NCBI GenBank assembly: GCA_025353485.1
Contig: JANXQO010000114.1
Span: forward strand, 1-64,000
Source: Chitinophagales bacterium
Lineage (GTDB): Bacteria > Bacteroidota > Bacteroidia > Chitinophagales > Chitinophagaceae
Length of the DNA stretch: 64,000 bases
Direction: 5' to 3'
Shown here: piece after piece, positions 51,335 through 59,825 of the stretch
Position numbering within the stretch: the stretch's first letter is position 1
Layout: the number at the start of each line of letters is the position of its first letter
Program-made: the position numbers and the translations under genes
Notes under the pieces: model-generated
The model's input: only the letters and a program-made list of their open reading frames with translations
What the model was told of the DNA's origin: nothing
The model's database searches: none

Positions 51335-52150
51335 ATGAAGAAAAATTTGCGATCAATTATTTCCATCTCAACTATCATTGTAATCTTTAGCTCCTGTTCG
51401 GTTAATCAGGCTAAGATTGACAATAGCCTTAAAAAATACTTTGATTCAGCAAAAGCAGATGGCTGTTTTTCTATGGTAAATAATCAAACCGGGGCAGTTA
51501 CAGTTTATAATATGAAGCTGGATACACAACGGTTTTTACCTGCATCCACTTTTAAGATCGTTAACTCATTGATCGGGCTTGAAACAGGAAGAATTACTGA
51601 TGAAAAAATGATGATTAAATGGGATGGAATAAAAAGATGGAATGAGAACTGGAATAAAGATCTTACAATGGAAGAAGCTTTTAAAGTATCAGCAGTAAAT
51701 TATTACCAGGAAGTTGCAAGAAGAATTGGAAGAGATACAATGAAGCACTGGGTTGACACTTTGCATTATGGCAACATGAACATCAGCGGAGCTATTGATT
51801 CATTTTGGTTAAATAACACTTTAAAAATATCTCCTGATGAACAACTGGGTCTTGTTAAAAAATTATATTTTGATAAGTTGCCATTTCAAAAACGTACGCA
51901 GCAAATAGTACGTGATGTAATGCTGCAGGAAAACAATACGCAATATAAACTTAGTTATAAAACAGGTTGGGGATTTGATGAACAGGATGCAATCGGCTGG
52001 ATCGTAGGCTGGATAGAAGAAAACAGGCACGTTTATTTTTTTGTAACACTTGTAAAAAGCCCTGATAAAAATATTGACATGATCTCCGTGCGGATGAAGA
52101 TCTTAAAAAGCATCTTAACCCAATATGGATTTTTTAAAGGAGAAATGTAA
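51335..52150 (+). CDS. Class D (OXA-type) beta-lactamase, lipoprotein
   Basis: 271 residues from the ATG at 51335; the frame from 51290 overlaps the DUF3109 gene. N-terminal lipoprotein-like signal (ISTIIVIFSSC, Cys21). All class D motifs are in place: Ser71-T-F-Lys74 in PASTFKIVNSL, Ser119-A-Val121, Tyr145-G-Asn147, Trp158, and Lys209-T-Gly211 in SYKTGWG. The Lys is expected to be carboxylated. It would hydrolyse penicillins or related beta-lactams, perhaps other substrates. No transposon or integron signs nearby, so it looks intrinsic. The next lipoprotein gene starts 6 bases later. Confidence 0.92.
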   Translation: MKKNLRSIISISTIIVIFSSCSVNQAKIDNSLKKYFDSAKADGCFSMVNNQTGAVTVYNMKLDTQRFLPASTFKIVNSLIGLETGRITDEKMMIKWDGIKRWNENWNKDLTMEEAFKVSAVNYYQEVARRIGRDTMKHWVDTLHYGNMNISGAIDSFWLNNTLKISPDEQLGLVKKLYFDKLPFQKRTQQIVRDVMLQENNTQYKLSYKTGWGFDEQDAIGWIVGWIEENRHVYFFVTLVKSPDKNIDMISVRMKILKSILTQYGFFKGEM

Positions 52151-52156
52151 TTATGT

Positions 52157-52816
52157 ATGAAATATTTTCTATTAGTTTTTCTTTTGTGTTTTATTTATTC
52201 CTGTCAACAAAAGCAAACAAAATCACTGGAGAATCAAAAGGATTCTACTACCCATGTGCCAATAACAACTACCACTGATGAATATTTAATTACCGATACA
52301 TCCTTCGGTAAAATAAATAAAGCCACAAGGTATAATGATCTTGAAAAAATGTTTGGCAAAAATAACATACAGGATACCATTAATTATGGTGCAGAAGGCA
52401 TGGATAGTTTTATTGTAACAAAAATCTTTTCAAACACTCCAAACGAAATTGTAGTTACCTGGCAATTGGATAAATTTCATAACGCAATTGCTGCAGTAGA
52501 TTGCTTTCAGCAGAATAGTCCGTATCATACAACCGATAGTTTAAAGACCGGCAGTACGCTGGAAAAGCTGGTACAGGTTAATGGTAAAAAAATTAATTTT
52601 TATGGAACCGGTTGGGATTATGGCGGGTTGATAACATCATATAACAATGGCAAATTTAAAAAATCAAATATCTTTTTTTCACTTAACTCAACTCCTGATG
52701 CAAGCTCAAAAGTTATGGGAGATAAGGAACTAAATACTGATATGCCAATGGTAAAAGAAAATCTGAAAAAATTATTTATTAGTAAGATTTCACTCTCACT
52801 CCATAATGAAAAGTAG
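52157..52816 (+). CDS. Hypothetical lipoprotein next to the beta-lactamase
   Basis: 219 residues: signal FLLVFLLCFIYSCQQKQ with a lipobox Cys, then a domain with VTKIFSNTPNEIVVTWQLDK, VNGKKINFYGTGWDYGGLIT and SSKVMGDKELNTDMP. The middle resembles no family I can name. It starts 6 bases after the beta-lactamase stop, so the two are likely one operon; a role in envelope stress or in binding the same ligand can only be guessed. Confidence 0.62.
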   Translation: MKYFLLVFLLCFIYSCQQKQTKSLENQKDSTTHVPITTTTDEYLITDTSFGKINKATRYNDLEKMFGKNNIQDTINYGAEGMDSFIVTKIFSNTPNEIVVTWQLDKFHNAIAAVDCFQQNSPYHTTDSLKTGSTLEKLVQVNGKKINFYGTGWDYGGLITSYNNGKFKKSNIFFSLNSTPDASSKVMGDKELNTDMPMVKENLKKLFISKISLSLHNEK

Positions 52817-52901
52817 TGTTAAACCTTTACTATTGCCTTTATTGGTTTATTTTTTGCCTGACTGCATTGTTTAATTTGCATTTAAAATCGCAAGGTATCA
52901 T

Positions 52902-52916
52902 ACGACTTTAAGTCGT
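52902..52916. repeat. Palindrome ACGACTT-T-AAGTCGT before the BatB-BatC gene
   Basis: A 7-bp perfect stem with a one-base centre, followed by CTGTCCCC. It lies in the 122-base gap between the lipoprotein and BatB-BatC genes. The word TACGACTTTAAGTCGTCT is a member of the repeat type seen at 7354-7372. Confidence 0.6.
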
Positions 52917-52938
52917 CTGTCCCCTAATACTAAATTAT

Positions 52939-54576
52939 ATGTTTCGTTTTCAATACATAGAATTTTTATTTACACTTGCAGCCATTCCTTTTATGGCGCT
53001 CTTTTATTTTTTGTTGATCAGGTGGAAAAAGAAAGCAATGAAAAAAATTGGTGACCCCCCATTGGTAAAACAATTGATACAGGGTTTTTCTTCCAATCTT
53101 TTTGCAGTAAAATTTGTTTTGGTCTTACTTGGATTTTCATTGTGTGCTTTTGCCGTGGCAGATCTTGTAAAGCCTGAGGGTACTCAAAAAATAAATCGTA
53201 AGGGAATTGATGTAATGATTGCATTAGATGTTAGCAAAAGCATGCTGGCACAGGATATTAAGCCCAACCGTTTGGAACGGGCAAAGCAACTGATAAGTAA
53301 AATAATTGATAAACTATCTGATGATAAAGTGGGAATTGTTGTATTTGCAGGAAGAGCATATTTGCAAATGCCTTTAACCACAGATCATTCCGCCGCAAAA
53401 ATGTATTTATCTTCTGCCTCTACTGATAATGTTCCAACGCAGGGTACAGTTATTAGCCAGGCGCTTAAAATGAGTTATGCAGCATTTAATACAAAAGAAA
53501 AAAAATATCGTGCAATAATTTTAATAAGTGACGGAGAAGATCATGATGAGGATGCCATTAAAGTAACAAAACAACTGGCTGATGAAGGAGTAATGGTAAA
53601 CACTGTTGGCATTGGTTCAGCACAGGGCGCACCCATTATGGATAATGAGACGAATGAATATAAAAAAGATGAGAATGGCAATACAGTGATCACCAAATTA
53701 AATGAAGAAGAATTAAAAACTATTGCACAAAATGGTAATGGCCTGTATCAATTATTTTCCAGTTCGGATGAAGTAGCTGATAATCTTCATAAAAAATTAA
53801 TGACCATTGGGCAAACAACACTTACCGGTTCTTCATTCGGGGTGTATAAAAATTACTTTTGGTTTTTTTTGCTTGCCGCTTTTATTATTTTATTAATAGA
53901 AAATTTTCTTCCGGAAAGAATAAAAATGGATAGACTTAAAAAAGGATTACCTCTGATTTTTTTACTGCTTGTTACAAATATTTCTTTTTCTCAAAGCATT
54001 CAAAAAGAAATTATAAAAGGAAATGATGCCTACAAAAAGAAGCAATATAACGAAGCCGCCGGCGCTTATCAAAAGGCATTGAAAAAATCTCCTGATGCTA
54101 CTGCTTATTATAATTTAGGCAACGCATTGTACAAAACTGATAAGCTGGATGATGCATTAAAGTCGTATGACAATACAGTGCAAAACTCAAAATCATATTC
54201 CCTTAAAGAGAATGCATATTATAATGGAGGTGTAGTATTGCAAAAGCAAAATAAATTACCTGAATGTATTAAAGCTTACAAAAATGCACTGAAGATTGAT
54301 CCGAATGATGAAGAGGCAAGGCAGAATTTGGAAAGGGCAATGCAACAATTAAAGCAACAACAAAAACAGGATCAGAAAGATAAAAAACAAAATAAGAAAG
54401 ATCAGCAAAAGCAGGATCAACAAAAAAAGAATGAACCCAAACCACAGCCATCCAAAATTTCAAAACAGGATGCCGAAGAAAAATTAAAATCGTTATTGGA
54501 ACATGAAAAAGACCTGCAGGATAAATTGCATAAAGTAAAAACCAATTCAACAGATAAGCCTAAAAAAGACTGGTGA
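52939..54576 (+). CDS. Fusion of a BatB-type VWA protein and a BatC-type TPR protein
   Basis: 545 residues. The first part is BatB-like: two N-terminal membrane helices (about 9-27, 57-75), a VWA domain with MIDAS Asp97-x-Ser99-x-Ser101 (ALDVSKSM), LISDGEDHDE, and a third helix (306-322). From Met330 a second signal-like sequence (GLPLIFLLLVTNISFSQS) introduces three TPR units (354-462: YKKKQYNEAAGAYQKALKKS, YNLGNALYKTDKLDDALKSY) and a Gln/Lys-rich tail. Bat proteins are tied to aerotolerance in Bacteroides. BatA, BatD and BatE are not in the window. Confidence 0.87.
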   Translation: MFRFQYIEFLFTLAAIPFMALFYFLLIRWKKKAMKKIGDPPLVKQLIQGFSSNLFAVKFVLVLLGFSLCAFAVADLVKPEGTQKINRKGIDVMIALDVSKSMLAQDIKPNRLERAKQLISKIIDKLSDDKVGIVVFAGRAYLQMPLTTDHSAAKMYLSSASTDNVPTQGTVISQALKMSYAAFNTKEKKYRAIILISDGEDHDEDAIKVTKQLADEGVMVNTVGIGSAQGAPIMDNETNEYKKDENGNTVITKLNEEELKTIAQNGNGLYQLFSSSDEVADNLHKKLMTIGQTTLTGSSFGVYKNYFWFFLLAAFIILLIENFLPERIKMDRLKKGLPLIFLLLVTNISFSQSIQKEIIKGNDAYKKKQYNEAAGAYQKALKKSPDATAYYNLGNALYKTDKLDDALKSYDNTVQNSKSYSLKENAYYNGGVVLQKQNKLPECIKAYKNALKIDPNDEEARQNLERAMQQLKQQQKQDQKDKKQNKKDQQKQDQQKKNEPKPQPSKISKQDAEEKLKSLLEHEKDLQDKLHKVKTNSTDKPKKDW

Positions 54577-54586
54577 TCTTCTTAAT

Positions 54587-54616
54587 AAAAAAAGCCCGGA
54601 CAACAATGCCCGGACT
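54587..54616 (-). terminator. Terminator of the glycine-zipper gene
   Basis: On the minus strand AGTCCGGGC (54608-54616) pairs with GTCCGGGCT (54593-54601) with two G-U wobbles, 6-base loop, then seven Ts. On the plus strand the same stem would have two A-C mismatches, so it serves the minus-strand gene. Confidence 0.75.
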
Positions 54617-54632
54617 TTAATTTTATATTGGA

Positions 54633-54893
54633 TTATTTTTTTAATCTTCCTGCTTCTTTATCCTTATGCCTTCCTATTATATAACCGGTTCCTGCTCCAA
54701 TAACACCACCAATAACCGCATGTTTAGCACGGTGATTTTTGCTTATTATAGCACCCGTACCGGCACCTGCCACGCCACCGATAACAGCGCCTTTTTTCCT
54801 GCTGCTCGTTTTATGGGTTTGAGCTTCGGTTAAACTAATGCTAAACGCAAACAGTAGGATTATCATTGATAACACACGAATGATCTTTTTCAT
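54633..54893 (-). CDS. Small glycine-zipper outer-membrane/periplasmic protein
   Basis: 86 residues: signal peptide (VLSMIILLFAFSISLTEAQ) and two glycine-zipper repeats, KKGAVIGGVAGAGTGAIISK and HAVIGGVIGAGTGYIIGR, of the YMGG/Rick_17kDa-like type. Such proteins insert in or lie near membranes; often stress-linked. Single gene with its own terminator. Confidence 0.8.
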   Translation of the reverse strand: MKKIIRVLSMIILLFAFSISLTEAQTHKTSSRKKGAVIGGVAGAGTGAIISKNHRAKHAVIGGVIGAGTGYIIGRHKDKEAGRLKK

Positions 54894-54979
54894 AAATTAT
54901 AGTTTTTTATAAGAAATATTTTAATACACTCTTGCCTGTTCCAAAATCAGGCCATGTATTACCTTCCTTTCATTAATCG

Positions 54980-54987
54980 TATTTTTG
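54980..54987 (+). promoter_or_regulatory. Candidate -7 box of ispG
   Basis: TATTTTTG followed by C, full TAnnTTTG match, 24 bases before the ATG at 55012. No TTTG at the -33 position (TATT there), so it is a half-site match. Confidence 0.5.
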
Positions 54988-55011
54988 CAGATAAAATTTT
55001 TAAATTATAAA

Positions 55012-56985
55012 ATGCAGTTATACGCTGAATCATTAACAGAATATAAACGCCTGGCTACACTTGAGGTAAAGATTGGTGACCTGCTATTGGGGAATTTTAA
55101 TCCCATACGTATTCAAACAATGACAACCACTGATACAATGGATACTATTGCTACAGTTGAGCAAAGTATAAGATGCATTGAAGCCGGTTCAGAACTGATC
55201 CGCATTACCGCTCCGTCAAAAAATGAAGCAGAAAATCTTCTTAATATAAAAAATGAATTGAGAAGAAGAGGTTACACAACTCCGTTGGTTGCCGATATTC
55301 ATTTTACTCCCAATGCGGCAGAAATTGCAGCACGAATTGTTGAAAAAGTTCGTATTAATCCCGGCAATTATGTAGATAAAAAAAAATTTGAATTACTGGA
55401 ATATTCTAACGATGAATATGTAGAAGAGATTGAAAGAATAAGAACCCGGTTTACACCACTAATAAAAATTTGTAAAGAGTATGGTACTGCCATGCGTATC
55501 GGTACTAACCATGGATCGTTAAGCGATAGAATAATGAGCCGTTATGGTGATACGCCAATAGGAATGGTGGAAAGCGCAATGGAATTTTTACGCATTGCAG
55601 AGAGTGAAAATTATTACAATATTGTTCTTAGCATGAAGAGCAGCAACCCACAGGTAATGGTGCAGGCTTACAGGCTGCTGATACAAAACATGTATGCAGA
55701 ACTTGGACATTGCTATCCGTTACATCTTGGTGTAACCGAAGCCGGAGACGGTGAAGATGGAAGAATAAAATCTGCAATTGGTATCGGGACTTTATTGGAA
55801 GATGGAATAGGTGACACCATAAGAGTTTCATTAACTGAAGACCCGGAATTTGAAATTCCTGTTTGCAGAAATATTGTACAGAGATACCCTGAAACCGCTT
55901 CTGGCAAAGCGATACAGAAGATCACTGAAATTAAGTCATTACCCTATAATCCTTTTGAATATCAACGTAAAAAAACTTTTGAAGTAAATAATATTGGAGC
56001 AAAACATGTTCCTGTTGTAATTGCTGATCTTCATAAAATAAAAAAAATTACTTCGCAAGATATGGAAGCGATCGGTTATTCATATGATGTTGTTACTGAT
56101 AAATGGAATATCAGTGATATGGCAGCAGATTATTTATTTACGGCTGATCAGCTAATTGATTTTGCATTACCGGGAACATTAAAAGTTATCTGTTATTATA
56201 ATGCATGGATTGCTTCTGAGGATAAAGAAAAGTATTTCCCTATTTTTGATCTAAAGGAATTTGCCACATCTTCTTACAAACATCCAAAAATGAATTTCGT
56301 AATATTAGATTGTTCTGACAATAATGATTTTGAAGAATTAAATGAATTCATGCAAGTCCCGATGCATCGGGAGTTAGAGGGGGCCATTGTTCTATGTTTA
56401 AGTTCAACCAACAAAAATGCAGTGCAGAGTATCAGGAGAATGTTTATTGAATTAATAGAAAGAGAAATTAAAAATCCGGTAATAATAATTACAGATTGTA
56501 GCCGGGAAGAAATGGATGAAAATCTTATTCATTACGCAATTGAAACAGGGGCATTATTGCTTGATGGTTTTGGCGATGGTATTTGTTTAGGACATCGTTT
56601 TGCAGAAAAGAAAGTTTACACAGATAATAAATTACTTAACTCAATTGCCTTCGGAATTTTACAGGCAACCCGAACAAGAATTTCAAAAACAGAATACATC
56701 AGTTGCCCCAGTTGCGGCAGAACATTATTCGATCTGCAGGAAACCACTGCAAGGATACGGGCTGTTACCAATCATCTAAAAGGAGTAAAAATAGCCATCA
56801 TGGGATGCATTGTAAACGGGCCGGGAGAAATGGCTGATGCTGATTTTGGATATGTTGGCAGTGGCCCCGGTAAAGTAACATTATACAAAGGAAAAGAAGT
56901 TGTAAAAAGAGCCGTTTCAGAAGACATAGCAGTATCTGAGCTTATCAATCTTATAAAAGAAAGCGATGCATGGGTTGAGCAATAA
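55012..56985 (+). CDS. ispG: 4-hydroxy-3-methylbut-2-enyl-diphosphate synthase, long form
   Basis: MEP-pathway iron-sulfur enzyme. 657 residues from the ATG at 55012, nearly twice the E. coli protein; the extra central domain (about 280-530) is normal in Bacteroidota and plants. The TIM-barrel part contains TMTTTDTMDT and the cluster ligands are Cys565, Cys568 (SCPSCGRTL) and Cys599 (GCIVNGPGE). At residues 449-454 the sequence VPMHRE is coded by a perfect 16-base palindrome, in a loop of the extra domain. Confidence 0.95.
   Translation: MQLYAESLTEYKRLATLEVKIGDLLLGNFNPIRIQTMTTTDTMDTIATVEQSIRCIEAGSELIRITAPSKNEAENLLNIKNELRRRGYTTPLVADIHFTPNAAEIAARIVEKVRINPGNYVDKKKFELLEYSNDEYVEEIERIRTRFTPLIKICKEYGTAMRIGTNHGSLSDRIMSRYGDTPIGMVESAMEFLRIAESENYYNIVLSMKSSNPQVMVQAYRLLIQNMYAELGHCYPLHLGVTEAGDGEDGRIKSAIGIGTLLEDGIGDTIRVSLTEDPEFEIPVCRNIVQRYPETASGKAIQKITEIKSLPYNPFEYQRKKTFEVNNIGAKHVPVVIADLHKIKKITSQDMEAIGYSYDVVTDKWNISDMAADYLFTADQLIDFALPGTLKVICYYNAWIASEDKEKYFPIFDLKEFATSSYKHPKMNFVILDCSDNNDFEELNEFMQVPMHRELEGAIVLCLSSTNKNAVQSIRRMFIELIEREIKNPVIIITDCSREEMDENLIHYAIETGALLLDGFGDGICLGHRFAEKKVYTDNKLLNSIAFGILQATRTRISKTEYISCPSCGRTLFDLQETTARIRAVTNHLKGVKIAIMGCIVNGPGEMADADFGYVGSGPGKVTLYKGKEVVKRAVSEDIAVSELINLIKESDAWVEQ
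56357..56372. repeat. 16-base perfect palindrome inside ispG
   Basis: TCCCGATGCATCGGGA, in frame, followed by GTTAGAGGGGG. It shares the TCCCGAT...ATCGGGA arms with the palindromes in tadA (5470-5487) and the atpE-atpF gap (36049-36068). Confidence 0.8.
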
Positions 56986-56997
56986 CTTAATTAAAAA

Positions 56998-57076
56998 TTT
57001 CACGCAAAGAGGCTAAGAAGCAAAGTCGCAAAGAAAACTTTTCCGCCTTAATATCTTTTGCGTCTTTGCCTGAAAT
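56998..57076. repeat. Second GCAAAGACGC-type inverted spacer, after ispG
   Basis: TTTCACGCAAAGAGGCTAAG and CAAAGTCGCAAAG (56998-57033) face CTTTTGCGTCTTTGCCTGAAA (from 57055). It is the same family as 45227-45386 but shorter, with a loop of about 20 bases, and could fold as a strong imperfect hairpin acting as an ispG terminator. Confidence 0.68.
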
Positions 57077-57142
57077 TTATTTTTTGTTTGATTTCAAATT
57101 TCAATTACTTATTTTTATTTCATCTCCTTTACCAAATTAATT

Positions 57143-57922
57143 ATGATGAAATATATTTTTGCACTTTTACTGTTGGCATTTTTTTCCTGTAAAACAAAAA
57201 ATGCTGAAACAACTTTAACTACATCTGCTGATTCAGTTGCCAATCAAAAACTATTTATCCCCTCTTATGCTGTTACTAATTTTCAAGGAACTTATGCCGG
57301 CAGTTTTGACCAGGGATTTATAACTATTGTTCTCAATTACATCAATGGAAAAAATGTTAGCGGATACAATTTGCACAAGGGTGTAAGGCGTAGTATTAAC
57401 GGCAACTTATTACAGGATGCTAATGGCTTTAAATTCAGTTTAAAAGAGCCGGGTGATAATCCTTTCGACGGAACTTTTACATTTACAATTGACACTTCAA
57501 AATTTGCAGTAACCGGTGTATGGATTCCTTTTGATTCAACAAAAACAAAATCAAAAACATTAATGCTGCTAAAGCAACCTAAAAAAAGTGCAGATAATTT
57601 TGAAGACCAGTTGGGCACTTGGGTGCCTGCCACCGGTACATATAGTACTGATACAACTTTAGATTTTTCACCCGAAGGTATTTGTGAGTATAAATTTTAT
57701 GCAACTCCCGGCGATTCTACATCGCAGGCTACTTCGGTAAAAGGGAATTATATTTTAATTAAAGACACTATTCTTATAGAATGGCAAAAAAATTCATTTA
57801 CCCCGGCACAAAAAATGAAGCTGGTAAAGCATACTGTAAAAAAGAAATCAGAGGGAAATAGTTATGATGAACAGCAACTCTCCGGCAATGGATGGAAGTT
57901 TGCAAAATTTGAGGGAGATTGA
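57143..57922 (+). CDS. Hypothetical lipoprotein
   Basis: 259 residues with a lipoprotein signal (FALLLLAFFSCKTKN). The rest is beta-rich: FQGTYAGSFDQGFITIVLNY, GFKFSLKEPGDNPFDGTFTF and LDFSPEGICEYKFYATPGD, lipocalin-like in feel but no family recognised. It overlaps the DUF2306 gene by four bases (TTGA), so it is probably translated with it. It may start at either of two adjacent ATGs. Confidence 0.65.
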   Translation: MMKYIFALLLLAFFSCKTKNAETTLTTSADSVANQKLFIPSYAVTNFQGTYAGSFDQGFITIVLNYINGKNVSGYNLHKGVRRSINGNLLQDANGFKFSLKEPGDNPFDGTFTFTIDTSKFAVTGVWIPFDSTKTKSKTLMLLKQPKKSADNFEDQLGTWVPATGTYSTDTTLDFSPEGICEYKFYATPGDSTSQATSVKGNYILIKDTILIEWQKNSFTPAQKMKLVKHTVKKKSEGNSYDEQQLSGNGWKFAKFEGD

Positions 57923-58572
57923 GAAAATCATTCACATACGGGTCACAGGTATTATTAGTTATTGCACTCGCCTTTTTTTCTTACCTGATGCTGCGGCTAT
58001 CATTGCCTTACACAGCTATGCGCAATGATGTTGATTTTTTGCAGACCAAACAAAATGTATATCACATTGATTATTGGAGGCGGAGTTTTTATGTTCATGT
58101 TTTTACAAGCATTTTTGTTTTAATCGCAGGCTTAACACAGTTCAATGCTTATTTACAGAAGAAACAAAAAAGAGTTCACCACTTTATGGGATACCTCTAT
58201 GTTTTACTCGTGGTATTCATAACAGGTCCTGCAGCTTTTATGATGGGATGGCATGCGAATGGTGGCTTACCTGCAAGAACAAGTTTTACTTTTCTTGCTT
58301 TTTTATGGGTAGTGTTTACAATATTCGCCTGGTGGTACGCAACAAAAAAAAGATTTCTACAACACCGGGCTTTTATGATACGCAGTTATGCTCTTACACT
58401 TTCCGCCATCACATTAAGGATATACACTTTTGCATTTGCATTGCTTAATGTGCATGCGCACCCGGTTGAAATTTATATAACTACAGCATGGCTTAGCTGG
58501 GTACCCAATTTAATTATTGCAGAGATGATAATAAATTATACAAGGAAGAAAGCGATTAAAAATTTACTGTAA
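57919..58572 (+). CDS. DUF2306 membrane protein (second copy)
   Basis: 217 residues with about six membrane helices: FYVHVFTSIFVLIAGLTQF, KRVHHFMGYLYVLLVVFITG, FLQHRAFMIRSYALTLSAIT, mirroring 49951-50625. The start is TTG at 57919, inside the stop of the preceding lipoprotein gene; the first ATG would drop the first helix. Its 3' end overlaps the convergent lipoprotein gene by nine bases. Confidence 0.78.
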   Translation: MRKSFTYGSQVLLVIALAFFSYLMLRLSLPYTAMRNDVDFLQTKQNVYHIDYWRRSFYVHVFTSIFVLIAGLTQFNAYLQKKQKRVHHFMGYLYVLLVVFITGPAAFMMGWHANGGLPARTSFTFLAFLWVVFTIFAWWYATKKRFLQHRAFMIRSYALTLSAITLRIYTFAFALLNVHAHPVEIYITTAWLSWVPNLIIAEMIINYTRKKAIKNLL

Positions 58573-59748
58573 CATAGCAAGTTGGTCCTTGTTTGCCTTC
58601 TCAAATTTTCCTTTTGCATTAATGTGATAATAAGATGTAGTAAGCAATTCGCTTTTGGTTACCTTATTATTTTCGTATCCATCTTTTGCAGGGTCTTTCT
58701 CATAAATATTTTTAAATTCTTTTACTTCCATGGTTAAATTTTCTTTCACAAAAAGGTTTTTAAAATTATCAGTAAAAGCTTTTTGTCCGCCAACCTGCAT
58801 TTTGTCAATTATTTTTCCCTGAGGCGAATAGGTAACCATATAAAAATATACAGGTGAATAACCTCTGCCATCTATCAGCCACATGTTTTTACCCGCATAT
58901 AATAAAGCAGTATAAATTGGGCCTTCTTTTATCTTACCAACATAAAAATATTCGTTCTCCACTTCTCTTGAAAATTTCCCATTCCGCATTTCAGGTACAA
59001 ACTTTTCATAATCATAAGCAATTGCATTTTCATAATTCTGCTGGTAAATCCAAACTGTATTTATCGTAAGCGGAAGAGAGAGTTCCTTAAATTCATCTTT
59101 ATAACTATCCCACGCAAGTTTTTCAGGATCTTTATTGCCACTCATTGCTGTTTGATAAACATTTTTAAAATGCCAGTCATTATTAAACCGTAACGAATCA
59201 AAAGCTTTTTCATGTAAATAATCAGCAGGTTTTGAACACCCTGTTTGCAACGCCACTTCCATAAGATGTACTGCCATAGAATCATACATCTTTGTATAAC
59301 CATCAGTACAAAGCGGGCTGTTAGGCATTGAAGCGTAAATAACAGATTTTTTATACAGCACATTAGCAAGCGGGGAATAATCCATTTGTTCTGCTATCTG
59401 TAAAGCTTTTAAAGCTTCTTCATAATTTTTATTATCTGCCAGTGCAGCGCCTAATTCAAAATAAGTTTTTTCTGAAGGGCTGATAAAAAGCGATGCCTTA
59501 AATGCATCAATACTTTGAGCAACTTGTTTTTTGTTTTTATAAAGATCAATGGCTTCTAAAAATTTCTTCTTTGCTGCTGACTGCGAGGCATTATTTACTG
59601 ATGTGATCGCTGCTTTAATTGAATCAGTATTGTATAAAGTATTTTCATTTAAATGTGTTGTAACTGTAACTACCGTATTTGTTGGTTTATCATTATTATT
59701 ACACGCAAAAAAAGTAAGTGTAACAAAAAGTATAACTGTATATTTCAT
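58564..59748 (-). CDS. TPR-containing lipoprotein of unknown function
   Basis: 394 residues: lipoprotein signal VILFVTLTFFACNNN (Cys16), a short TPR-like region (about 60-125: YKNKKQVAQSIDAFKASLFI, YFELGAALADNKNYEEALKA), and a C-terminal part with GYSPVYFYMVTYSPQGKII that I cannot place. Outer or inner membrane lipoprotein, single gene. Its last nine bases overlap the convergent DUF2306 gene, leaving no room for a terminator between them. Confidence 0.7.
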   Translation of the reverse strand: MKYTVILFVTLTFFACNNNDKPTNTVVTVTTHLNENTLYNTDSIKAAITSVNNASQSAAKKKFLEAIDLYKNKKQVAQSIDAFKASLFISPSEKTYFELGAALADNKNYEEALKALQIAEQMDYSPLANVLYKKSVIYASMPNSPLCTDGYTKMYDSMAVHLMEVALQTGCSKPADYLHEKAFDSLRFNNDWHFKNVYQTAMSGNKDPEKLAWDSYKDEFKELSLPLTINTVWIYQQNYENAIAYDYEKFVPEMRNGKFSREVENEYFYVGKIKEGPIYTALLYAGKNMWLIDGRGYSPVYFYMVTYSPQGKIIDKMQVGGQKAFTDNFKNLFVKENLTMEVKEFKNIYEKDPAKDGYENNKVTKSELLTTSYYHINAKGKFEKANKDQLAMLQ

Positions 59749-59825
59749 AAAATAATTTGTGATATGAAAGTAAACTGTTTTTATTTCAGTTCAAATGGAT
59801 AAGCTAATTTAATTTTGTTATAATT

